From Nostoc sp. NMS2 (GTDB taxonomy: Bacteria; Cyanobacteriota; Cyanobacteriia; Cyanobacteriales; Nostocaceae): 64,000 bases of DNA. Shown here one piece after another: positions 1 through 7,401 of the stretch; the first letter of the stretch is position 1; each line of letters starts with the position of its first letter. The notes beneath the pieces were generated by a model that did no database searches, was not told the origin of the DNA, and saw only the letters and a list, made by a program, of their open reading frames with translations. The stretch spans positions 62,001-126,000 of the forward strand of contig NZ_JABXKH010000061.1 of assembly GCF_017115105.1 (NCBI RefSeq), in the 5' to 3' direction. Made by a program: the position numbers and the translations under genes.

Positions 1-2
1 TG

Positions 3-272
3 ACTATCCTTGGACAACCACCTTCACCAGCAGTTCCTTTGCGAGAAGATACTCGTTTGAATGTTAGTCAACTTTTAGCTAGAGGTAAACAAGTCCAGAT
101 TGTTGGTACTGTTGATCCGGTAAATATACTGTTAATTAATCAACAGCCTCAAAATGTTAATTCAAATGGCAGATTTGATATTACTATTCCTTTACCTTCT
201 AACCGCAAAGTAGAAGCTACAGTGTCAACACCGTTAGGGACAAAACAATTATATCAACTGATAGTTCCTTAA
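3..272 (+). CDS. C-terminal fragment of an unknown protein (5' end outside window)
   Basis: The frame is open from base 3 without a stop and ends at TAA 270-272, so this is the 3' end of a gene that starts upstream. About 89 residues are visible. The end (LNVSQLLARGKQVQIVGTV...) looks like a small beta-rich segment, with alternating hydrophobic residues and a short Asn/Gln-rich loop. No family is recognised. An internal TTG at 39 could be read as a start, but nothing supports it over a longer gene. The stop codon is followed within three bases by a TCGTAAT heptamer array. Confidence 0.6.
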   Translation, partial: TILGQPPSPAVPLREDTRLNVSQLLARGKQVQIVGTVDPVNILLINQQPQNVNSNGRFDITIPLPSNRKVEATVSTPLGTKQLYQLIVP

Positions 273-274
273 AT

Positions 275-306
275 AATTCGTAATTCGTAATTCGTAATTC
301 GTAATT
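275..306. repeat. Heptamer tandem array (TCGTAAT)n
   Basis: Four and a half copies of a 7-bp unit begin three bases after the upstream stop codon. The same heptamer occurs at 41311-41345, 41471-41503 (opposite orientation) and 45071-45103, each time at a gene end. Short tandemly repeated repetitive (STRR) heptamers are well known in heterocystous cyanobacteria. Confidence 0.85.
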
Positions 307-572
307 ACGTTTTGTGTCGGGGTCTGTCTTACAAAGTTGCTCCTCTTGGGGAGACCCCAAGATCGCACTTTGCGCTAAATCTCCGTCACAAAACGTTCTG
401 CCGTAGAGCCAGGGACTTAAACCCCAAACTTAGTTAAACTAAAAGATAAGACTGGCGACGACTATTGTCATTAATTCTGATAGGTGAGGGTGAGCAAATC
501 CCCGATTTCTTTAAGAAGTCGGGGATCTTACAGCCCCGCAAATTTAATGGGACAGACCACTTGGCAAACAAA
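307..572. other. Intergenic stretch without a recognisable gene
   Basis: This lies between the partial gene and the phytase gene, which converge on it. Apart from the hairpin at 498-526 it holds only low-information sequence with a short GGGGAGACCCC palindrome near 350. No credible open frame was seen. Confidence 0.5.
498..526 (-). terminator. Strong hairpin downstream of the phytase gene
   Basis: ATCCCCGATTTCTT pairs with AAGAAGTCGGGGAT across an almost zero loop (14-bp stem, one G-T pair), 47 bp beyond the stop of the leftward gene. It lacks a clear run of T, so it may be a dispersed palindrome acting as a 3' stabiliser rather than a classical terminator. Confidence 0.4.
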
Positions 573-3500
573 CTAAGCTACGATACTATCTGAAAAAACG
601 AAATTATTGGCTGTGAGGCTAGTTGATGTAATTCCTAGCAATGAAACTAACTCTGTATTTCCAGCTTTTACTAAGGTGTCACTACCCTGTTGTAATAGTG
701 TTAAAGTACTAAACTGAGTTACGCCAATACCGCCAAGTCCGATTTTGTCAATCCCAACTGTAAAGTCAGTGACGATGTTCTTGCTAGTTGGCAGACTGGC
801 GTTAGCAATCCAGAATTGGTCTGCACCAGTGCCACCACTGAGGCGATCGCTACCTCCTTGACCAGCAAATAGCACATCATCACCATCGCCACCAAATAGC
901 GAATCATTGACATTAGAGAAGAGTTTGTCATCTCCAGAACCACCATACAGACGGTTATTGCTGCCGTTACTGCTGAGGGTGTCGTTACCTGAGCCACCGA
1001 ATAATGATTGGCGAGAACCTTCAATGACTGTGAGAGTATCATTACCTTCCGCCCCAAACAAATTATTACTACCATTGGCTTCCACTACGGTAATAACATC
1101 ATCACCATTGCCGCCATCAGCATTAGTATTTTGAGCCGCGCCGTTTTGACCAATAAATATTTGATCGTTACCATCTCCGCCGGATACTGAAGAGTTACTG
1201 CCTACGAGTACAGTGTCATCATCATTCCCAGCCTGGATTGTGTTCCCTTCAGTACCCTCAACAAAATCTGCTCCGTCACCTGCAAAGAATGTTTTTCCTG
1301 GCTGAACTGTAATATTATCGCTGTTGCTAGAACCGAAAGTAGGCTGTACACCTGTCAGGTTAACAGGATTTCGGGGATCGTAACTTGTGGTGTCAATATT
1401 TAGAGAATTGGGCAAGGTATTGGCTATATTCTCCCAAGCCACCAACTTAAAGTTAGAGTTGACGTTTTCACCATCGATGGTTTTAGCAGGTTCATTGGAG
1501 CCATCTTGAGTGACAAATAAACCAAATGGGAAGTTAGGCCCCAGTGGCAGGTTAATTACATCTGCCCCGTCTGATTCTTGTACGCTGTCAATTGACCCAT
1601 TGTTACCAATGGCAAAGTTCCCTACGTATTCGTTATTGCCTTCACGAGTGTAGGCAACAAAGGTGCTATCACCTTGGCTTGATGCTAGTAAGTAGCCTGT
1701 GCCGTTTTTGCCGTAGTAAATGGTCAACCCTTCTGCATCATCGGTAAGGTGAGAACCACCCTCAAAACGGACGCGATCTATCAGCTTGCCTGTTGTGCCA
1801 CCGTCCGGTTCTGCCTGGAATTTCCAGATGCCTACATCTTCTTGGGCTATGTAGAGAAAGCCGGTTTCTTGGTCAACTACCATACCCTCTGTTTGGGGAG
1901 AACGGTCTGTGGCTGTGGGTGAGGGGATGGTGAACTCCCGCACCAGTTCGGCTCCAATTTTGCTATTACCTTTGTCAATTAGCTTGAATTGAGCTATGTC
2001 TCCAGTTTGGCGGCGACTGGTAAAGACATAGTAATCGTTAGTTATAGGGCTACGGTATAAGGTAAGTCCGTAAGAACTGCGAGTTGATGCGGAATAGGGA
2101 GGTTCAAAAGGTGAGGCTTGGAAGATTGTAGCAATATTGCTATCGGTGATATCCTCCAGGTAGTTACCGTCTGCGCCAGGGTTGGGGTTAATTTTGAAGA
2201 TTGCTAGTTTATCATTTTGGCGATCGCTAGCTACGGCAATATCAATAGATTGATTGCCTAATTTAAAACCGTATTGCAGGTCAATGTTGTTGTAGCGAAT
2301 ACCACCAGGATTTACTGTCTGCAACAAATTACCAGACAAGTCATAAACCCGCAATCCAGCATTTTTCACTGATGTTAGTACTAGACTATCAGCAGCATTT
2401 GTGGCGTTAACATAAATGGCAGGGTCATCAGCATCGGCATTTTGATCTACAGCAGGTAGTGCTGGATCTTCATCGTCAAATAAACCAGGACGAGTTTCTA
2501 ATGTGGGTGCAGCAGTTGGAACCAAGTCTGCACCCAAGGTGAGGATTTGGGTATATTGGGTGTTGCTAAAGTTGTTGTCACTCACCAGCACAATGGACTG
2601 ACGACCATCTGCTAGTTTGGGGCCGAAGGCAAGACCTTCTATATTATCTACTCCTGTAATCGGGTGATTTGCATCAGTTGGCAAATTCAGGTCAGTTAAA
2701 TTCAACAGTAAGCGTTTTTGAGCGGGTTTAATAGCTGCTAGTTGTTCAGCACTCAAACTATTGAGAGAATCGTAGAAACTAATATCAGTTGCACCTTGCA
2801 AAGAAACTTCGTAGATTTTGATGGTGTTGCCTACACCTTGGGCAAAAGAGCGTTCTAACGCGAGGAAAGTACCACGATTATCTATTGCTAATAAATCCGC
2901 CAAACCATTGTCAGCAGAGCCGGTGCTTGGGTTGGGTGCTTCGGGAATGGCATCGGTGATGTAGAGGTATTCTTTTTCTGGTTGTCCAGTAACCAGATTA
3001 TATTGCAGAATTCGGGAAGGGCTACCACTGGTGAGTGAAGCTTTTAATCCATCTTGGGAGAGGGCGTTTTCGGTGGCGGTAAATAGGGTTTTTTGGTCAG
3101 GTGTGATGGTCAGGCTTTCAAATGCCAGATTATTGTATACGCCTGATGTCTGCGTATCTCCGGCATCTACAATACCATTGTTATTGGTATCCTGAACTAC
3201 TGGCAGGAATTTGCTGGGGATAAAAAGCGATCGCACTTCTTGCCCTGTTGTAAGAGAAAATTCTTTGATAAAGGGATTAGTAACACGACCAGCAGTAGGA
3301 TTAACTTCGCCTTCTGAAGAGATGAAGACCGTCCCATTTTTAGTTAAAGCAATACCTTCAGGGTCGAGGCTGTTGGTTGCAAAAAAGTTGTCGTTGGTAT
3401 CTTTTAGGGTGGTGACATTGGTAAAATTCACCCCGGAATCGGTAGTAGTGAAGGTATAAAAGCGGGCAGGAGCAACTTGAGAGCGATCGTCTGAAATGGC

Positions 3501-4811
3501 ATAGTAGCGGTTGTTAACTGGATCGTAGGTGACACCAGACAATCCACCTAATGGTGTCTCTATTCCATTCACAGTTCCCGCCGCACCAGCAGGAATAAAG
3601 CCAGTAACGAAGGTAGTCTGCCTTTCAAAACTTACATTGGGAATGGTTTTACCTGCTTGAGTTGGTCTAGTTTGCACATCTGCGAACACCAAGCGATGGT
3701 CAGAACTGGGGAAGGGAAAAGTACCCACTGGGGAGAATGTCGGGTCAGTATTCAGTGGCCAAAATACTCCTGAGTCGGCAATTGTCAGGTCAGCTGAGGG
3801 TAGCACGTAATCAGTCCGCAGGTTTCCGGGAGCCGTATCAGCAAAGTCTGCGGTGTCAAAGCTAGGATTTCCTTTTTGGCTAGCGTTTGCACCACCTTGT
3901 AATGCTTGTTGGGGGCCGCCAAGACTGGTAGGAATGACATTAGTATTGATCCCAGGATTTTGCAACAATTGGCGAATAGCATTGTCATAACTATCACCAT
4001 CTAATGGGTCAGCATTCTGATCGCCCATAATTACAAAGTCTGAACCAGCAGCGATACCGCCTGTTTTACCCTGGTCATCATAAATGTAATCACTTTTACC
4101 AGGGGTAATATAATCTGCCCACAAGCGAATCTCGTCATGGTTACGCTTACCGTTGCGGTCTTCCGCGCCATCAAAGGTTGGGGGTGTGGGGTGGCTAACG
4201 AGGGCGTGAATTGTTTTGCCGTTCACTTCGATGGGTACATCCCAGTGACTTTTAGAAGAAAGGCGTAAAACTGCCAGTTCCTCTTCAGAATACCAATCAT
4301 TTGGCTGTGGTGTTGTGGGATCGTCGGGAAGTAAAGCGTTGGGCATATCCTTCCAGAGGAAGTTTTGGAAGGTACGGATATTGGCGGTGTCAATGGGATA
4401 TTTGGACAGCAGCAACATGCCAAATTGACCTGGAAAATTCCCGAATCCGAAGGCATCATCGCCATATCCCGGTGTGCCTGGGGTTGTAACTACTGCGCCA
4501 TTGTTGTTCAAGTCAAAGCCAGAGGCAATACCTGTGTTGGAGGGAGCGATATAGAAGTAGGGGTAGTCAACGGGAGTCGCACCGTTTTGACTTATGGCTA
4601 AATAATTTTGCTGGAATAGTTTAACTGCCTCTTGGGAGTAGTCAAACTCATTAATTAGCAGCACATCCGGGTTATTACGCTGGATAATTTCTGCAACAGC
4701 TTTTGCCTGAGCATTATTGGGGGTTGACAAATCGGCCGCTAATTGACCTTGAGTGCTACGGTTTAGAGAAGCATTGAATTGGGAAAAGCGGATTGTATTA
4801 TTAATTACCAT
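573..4811 (-). CDS. Endonuclease/exonuclease/phosphatase - esterase-like phytase - beta-propeller 3-phytase - RTX fusion protein
   Basis: A 1412-residue modular protein, probably exported and likely to release phosphate from phosphodiesters and phytate. Roughly residues 1-390 are an endonuclease/exonuclease/phosphatase fold, with LINEFD (metal Glu), GDQNADP and the terminal SDHRLVF motif. About 395-780 resembles the esterase-like domain found with phytases. About 790-1140 is a beta-propeller phytase ([10 protein letters not shown] start, [16 protein letters not shown]). About 1180-1370 holds glycine-rich nonapeptides ([25 protein letters not shown]) that bind calcium. There is no N-terminal signal peptide; RTX repeats with a C-terminal tail are typical of type I secretion. 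The start is the first ATG; no strong ribosome site is visible. No transporter gene is adjacent. The domain identity is clear, but substrates are inferred from families. Confidence 0.85.
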   Translation of the reverse strand: MVINNTIRFSQFNASLNRSTQGQLAADLSTPNNAQAKAVAEIIQRNNPDVLLINEFDYSQEAVKLFQQNYLAISQNGATPVDYPYFYIAPSNTGIASGFDLNNNGAVVTTPGTPGYGDDAFGFGNFPGQFGMLLLSKYPIDTANIRTFQNFLWKDMPNALLPDDPTTPQPNDWYSEEELAVLRLSSKSHWDVPIEVNGKTIHALVSHPTPPTFDGAEDRNGKRNHDEIRLWADYITPGKSDYIYDDQGKTGGIAAGSDFVIMGDQNADPLDGDSYDNAIRQLLQNPGINTNVIPTSLGGPQQALQGGANASQKGNPSFDTADFADTAPGNLRTDYVLPSADLTIADSGVFWPLNTDPTFSPVGTFPFPSSDHRLVFADVQTRPTQAGKTIPNVSFERQTTFVTGFIPAGAAGTVNGIETPLGGLSGVTYDPVNNRYYAISDDRSQVAPARFYTFTTTDSGVNFTNVTTLKDTNDNFFATNSLDPEGIALTKNGTVFISSEGEVNPTAGRVTNPFIKEFSLTTGQEVRSLFIPSKFLPVVQDTNNNGIVDAGDTQTSGVYNNLAFESLTITPDQKTLFTATENALSQDGLKASLTSGSPSRILQYNLVTGQPEKEYLYITDAIPEAPNPSTGSADNGLADLLAIDNRGTFLALERSFAQGVGNTIKIYEVSLQGATDISFYDSLNSLSAEQLAAIKPAQKRLLLNLTDLNLPTDANHPITGVDNIEGLAFGPKLADGRQSIVLVSDNNFSNTQYTQILTLGADLVPTAAPTLETRPGLFDDEDPALPAVDQNADADDPAIYVNATNAADSLVLTSVKNAGLRVYDLSGNLLQTVNPGGIRYNNIDLQYGFKLGNQSIDIAVASDRQNDKLAIFKINPNPGADGNYLEDITDSNIATIFQASPFEPPYSASTRSSYGLTLYRSPITNDYYVFTSRRQTGDIAQFKLIDKGNSKIGAELVREFTIPSPTATDRSPQTEGMVVDQETGFLYIAQEDVGIWKFQAEPDGGTTGKLIDRVRFEGGSHLTDDAEGLTIYYGKNGTGYLLASSQGDSTFVAYTREGNNEYVGNFAIGNNGSIDSVQESDGADVINLPLGPNFPFGLFVTQDGSNEPAKTIDGENVNSNFKLVAWENIANTLPNSLNIDTTSYDPRNPVNLTGVQPTFGSSNSDNITVQPGKTFFAGDGADFVEGTEGNTIQAGNDDDTVLVGSNSSVSGGDGNDQIFIGQNGAAQNTNADGGNGDDVITVVEANGSNNLFGAEGNDTLTVIEGSRQSLFGGSGNDTLSSNGSNNRLYGGSGDDKLFSNVNDSLFGGDGDDVLFAGQGGSDRLSGGTGADQFWIANASLPTSKNIVTDFTVGIDKIGLGGIGVTQFSTLTLLQQGSDTLVKAGNTELVSLLGITSTSLTANNFVFSDSIVA

Positions 4812-4920
4812 AATTTAGTGCTGGAGTAGATTCAAGTTTTGCGAAGATTAGTGTTTATCTGCGGCAACTACAGAATCAAGTTGCCCAATCACATCGCTGT
4901 AAAAGTATGGAAAATTTTGA

Positions 4921-4960
4921 GTGTAAATGTCATTTATATTGTCAGTAAATGACTGTTAAC
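4921..4960 (-). promoter_or_regulatory. Possible degenerate Pho box upstream of the phytase fusion
   Basis: On the minus strand, 110-150 bp before the start codon, direct repeats related to TTAAC/TTTAC recur at about 10-11 bp spacing (GTTAACAGTC, ATTTACTGAC, then ACATTTACAC). Cyanobacterial Pho boxes are tandem YTTAACCW-type octamers with 3-bp spacers. The match is imperfect, and the call rests partly on the phosphorus role of the gene. Confidence 0.25.
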
Positions 4961-4984
4961 TACAAAGATGCACTTCGCAGTTTA

Positions 4985-5143
4985 GAGGATGTTTGAAAAG
5001 TCCTTTGGTCGGTAGCAAAACGTTTTAGATCCCCCTAAATCCACCTTTTGAAGGGGGACTTTGATTCTTCCCCCTTTTGAAGGGGGGTTAGGGGGGATCT
5101 AGAAGTGCCTAAAATTACAGCCGATCACTTTTCAAACAATCTC
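4985..5143. mobile_element. 159-bp MITE-like element with terminal inverted repeats and TTA duplication
   Basis: The left end GAGGATGTTTGAAAAGT is mirrored by the right end ACTTTTCAAACAATCTC (2 mismatches in 17). Both ends are flanked by TTA (4982-4984 and 5144-5146), as expected of a 3-bp target duplication. The interior is a long palindrome (5029-5101) built on CCCCCTAAATCC/GGGGTTAGGGGGG. No coding capacity. An isolated copy of the end lies at 5793-5811 and another at 51157-51173. The autonomous parent is not in the window; TNA target sites occur in some IS5-type groups, which is only a pointer. Confidence 0.7.
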
Positions 5144-5645
5144 TTAGAGAGTTTGCAATATCAACATGGACAATATAATATTTGCCTTCCAAATCAATGT
5201 TCTTAGAGATTGTTAGAAGACAGCTACATAACTTTTTGTATGAGTTTTTAATTGGGCAATCTCAAAGTATCCCGCTTAGATTAAGAAGCAGCTAGCAAAA
5301 GGTTAAGATAAAATAATTGTCGGTTTAGAGATATTTTTTCCACAGCAATTATTCTCAGTCCTATATCCTGAATAGATAATGTGGTTGACAAAACTTAGGG
5401 ATTGATTCTATACAGCACTTACGGCAGCTATGAGGTACATTCCCAAATCTGAAAGCTTTGATAGGAGAGGGCAAGGAAAAAAACTGTATTGCATAATAGC
5501 CGGAAGCGCTGTATATAGCGGTTCCCAGTTGAGTGAGGTACAAAAAGCTCACCCCCAACCCCCTCCCCGCTCTTCGATAGGGGGCTATAATGTACCTCAT
5601 TTGATTAGGAAAAGCTATATCAATACGGTTCAGTTAAAAAAAATT

Positions 5646-5719
5646 GTAGATTGGGTTAAGCAAAGCGCAACCCAACAAAGATACAGAAATGTTGGGTTTC
5701 GTTCCTCAACCCAACCTAC
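5646..5719. repeat. GTAGGTTGGG-type palindromic repeat, copy 1
   Basis: Starts GTAGATTGGGTT and ends CTCAACCCAACCTAC, with an internal AACCCAAC/GTTGGGTT pair, so it can fold into a long imperfect hairpin. Two further copies lie at 17041-17120 and 46980-47060. All three are intergenic. Confidence 0.75.
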
Positions 5720-5792
5720 GCAGTTTAAGGCTTTTGGCGCTAACTGATTATCGGAGAATTTAGAGGATTTAAAATTTTTGATACCAATAAGA

Positions 5793-5811
5793 GGACTTTT
5801 CAAACATCCTC
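5793..5811. repeat. Isolated right end of the TTTGAAAAGT MITE family
   Basis: GGACTTTTCAAACATCCTC, followed by TTA, is the exact reverse complement of the left end at 4985-5003, 790 bp away. Together they could bound an 827-bp outer element (4985-5811) in which the 159-bp MITE shares the left end. Confidence 0.6.
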
Positions 5812-5958
5812 TTAATGATAGGTCTTTCATCGGATATAAAATAAGGTGGGCTGTTTACCCACCTTAATGTAAATCTCTATTTTAGAATTACCGCGACAGA
5901 AAAAACGATATCTTTTGGTTTTGGTGAAATTGTTCTGAAATGTTGAGTAATTCAAACA

Positions 5959-6750
5959 TTAGCGGAAGTTACCAGGTTTTAAGCGAACAGAGTTAGGCTG
6001 AGACCGACGACGAATTGCTACTCCATTCCGCAAATTGTTTCCAGTACCACCATCTTTGCGATCGAGGAAAGGTTTTAGATTAATGCCACTTCTAGATGAA
6101 CTAAGCCGATTATTGCCACTCCCTAGAAGTGTACGTCCTAAATTATATAATTCATTTCCTCCACTACTGCGATCGCCATAAGTGTTAACCGCTATAGTCT
6201 GCTGTCCGTTGTCAGCAGTAGTCAAGTTCTGAAAAATGCTATTGCGGATTACAACAGGATCTTTCCCACGCGGTACTGTCAGCACAATTCTACAGGTTGA
6301 GTTAGCGTCTGTTGTGACGCAGACAATATTTTCGTTATTTTGTACAGATGTCTGGAGTTCTTGTAAGCCATCTGGACGATACTGTTCCAACCGACTGGCA
6401 ATTGTTACACAACGCTTTTGTGTATCCCAACCACCGCCCAAAGTCGCAGGTGCCGCCCAAGCAAAGAATTGTCCTGGTTGACTTTGTGGTTGATACATAA
6501 CGGTGTATTGACCATTGTAATTCTGACAGCTAAACCGAGTTGTACCGTCAGTTGAGGGTGGTATGCCTGTGGATGTATCTATGGGTATGGGTGTTGATGT
6601 GTCGCCTGATGTACCACCTGATGGTACTGTTGGCACCACTACACCATCGTTAGTAGAAGGATCGTATTGCGCCATTGCTACCGAATTGCCGAGACACAAA
6701 GATAAACCCAGAATACCCAAAGACATAAATCGCAACAGTTGTGATGACAT
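5959..6750 (-). CDS. COP23-domain exported protein
   Basis: A 263-residue protein with a clear signal peptide (hydrophobic MSLGILGLSLCLGNSVAMAQ, cleavage after AMA). A Thr/Pro/Ser-rich linker covers residues 28-70. The following domain (TRFSCQNYNGQYTVMY..., two conserved Cys pairs, DGLQELQTSVQN) matches the COP23 family, named for the circadian oscillating protein of a unicellular cyanobacterium. The tail is basic and rich in Arg and Asn. GGAGG sits 7 bp before the ATG and decides the start. The gene stands alone, and its biochemical role is unknown. A peripheral membrane or periplasmic location is inferred. Confidence 0.8.
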   Translation of the reverse strand: MSSQLLRFMSLGILGLSLCLGNSVAMAQYDPSTNDGVVVPTVPSGGTSGDTSTPIPIDTSTGIPPSTDGTTRFSCQNYNGQYTVMYQPQSQPGQFFAWAAPATLGGGWDTQKRCVTIASRLEQYRPDGLQELQTSVQNNENIVCVTTDANSTCRIVLTVPRGKDPVVIRNSIFQNLTTADNGQQTIAVNTYGDRSSGGNELYNLGRTLLGSGNNRLSSSRSGINLKPFLDRKDGGTGNNLRNGVAIRRRSQPNSVRLKPGNFR

Positions 6751-7040
6751 AAATCATCCTCCAGTAGAAATAAGTAGGGAATTGATAGTTTAAGTGACGA
6801 ATAATTCTGGTTTTTGATTCATGAAAACGCTATTTTTTTTCTCTCGTTCTTTTTTCTCTTTAGGCAATTAGCTGTAGAACTTTCATCATGAGATATGGTT
6901 GCAAAGCTCTTGATTTCGTTCACAATTTTTTACATAAAAATTGCGTAACCTCTCTCAATTGGCTGATAAATATAGTAAAGACTCAAAATTGCCTAGATTT
7001 ACTTATATTTAGTTGACGGTATCGTCAAAAGAGAAGCTAA
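6751..7040. other. Shared divergent intergenic region
   Basis: About 290 AT-rich bases separate the COP23 gene (leftward) from the Trypco1 operon (rightward) and must carry both promoters. Poly-T tracts are present near 6833-6860. No conserved motif could be picked out with confidence. Confidence 0.4.
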
Positions 7041-7397
7041 ATGACGCAATACATTCAGTTTGCCACTGAAGACGGTAGCACTATCCTTGTGGAAGTAGAA
7101 GAAGAGGAAGTGTCACCACCTCCAGGATTAGTAAAGGCTGGCTTGCAAGACAAAATAAAACAGACTGTTGGTGTAGCACAAAATACCTTTGCAGAAGCCA
7201 TAAACACAACTATAAAGCATAACGTCAATGCATTTATTGAGTCAGTACAGTGTCTATCTGAACCACCAACTGAAATGGAGGTGACTTTTGGACTAAAAAT
7301 GACTGGCGAGGCAGGGAATGTTGCCGTATGCAAGGGAAGTGGTGAAGTAAACTACGGTGTCAAGCTGGTGTGGAAGCAACTTTCAAAACCTAAATAG
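7041..7397 (+). CDS. Trypsin-co-occurring (Trypco1) domain protein
   Basis: A 118-residue soluble protein that opens with the beta-hairpin MTQYIQFATEDGSTILVEVE and an acidic stretch, followed by a helix (residues 32-70) and a C-terminal beta sheet with MEVTFGLKMTGEAG. This is the pattern of the Trypco1 family, which is encoded beside trypsin-like proteases and STAND NTPases in predicted NTP-dependent conflict systems. The next gene is exactly such a protease-NTPase and begins 4 bp after this stop, so the two are almost certainly co-transcribed and coupled. The likely role is a partner or adaptor of the protease. Family assignment is from pattern recognition. Confidence 0.75.
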   Translation: MTQYIQFATEDGSTILVEVEEEEVSPPPGLVKAGLQDKIKQTVGVAQNTFAEAINTTIKHNVNAFIESVQCLSEPPTEMEVTFGLKMTGEAGNVAVCKGSGEVNYGVKLVWKQLSKPK

Positions 7398-7401
7398 CGT
7401 A

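Larger units (their letters stand above)
5147..5958. other. Repeat-rich intergenic region
   Basis: More than 800 bp without a credible gene. It contains a degenerate MITE-type left end near 5203-5220, a CCCCCAACCCCCTCCCC-type palindrome near 5551, the GTAG...CTAC hairpin repeat at 5646-5719, and a right MITE end at 5793-5811. Short open frames here are built from these repeats and have no ribosome sites. Confidence 0.6.

Noticed and set aside
573-4811. Antisense open frames of 60-118 codons within the phytase gene
   Set aside because: They are shadows of the long coding frame, with no start signals or family matches.
5430-5747. 105-codon open frame between the phytase and COP23 genes
   Set aside because: It is made of palindromic repeats (CCCCAACCCCC and GTAGATTGGG blocks), with no ribosome site.
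7357-7401. Earlier start for the trypsin-STAND gene
   Set aside because: It overlaps the Trypco1 coding end. ATG 7402 is 4 bp after its stop and gives the normal domain start.
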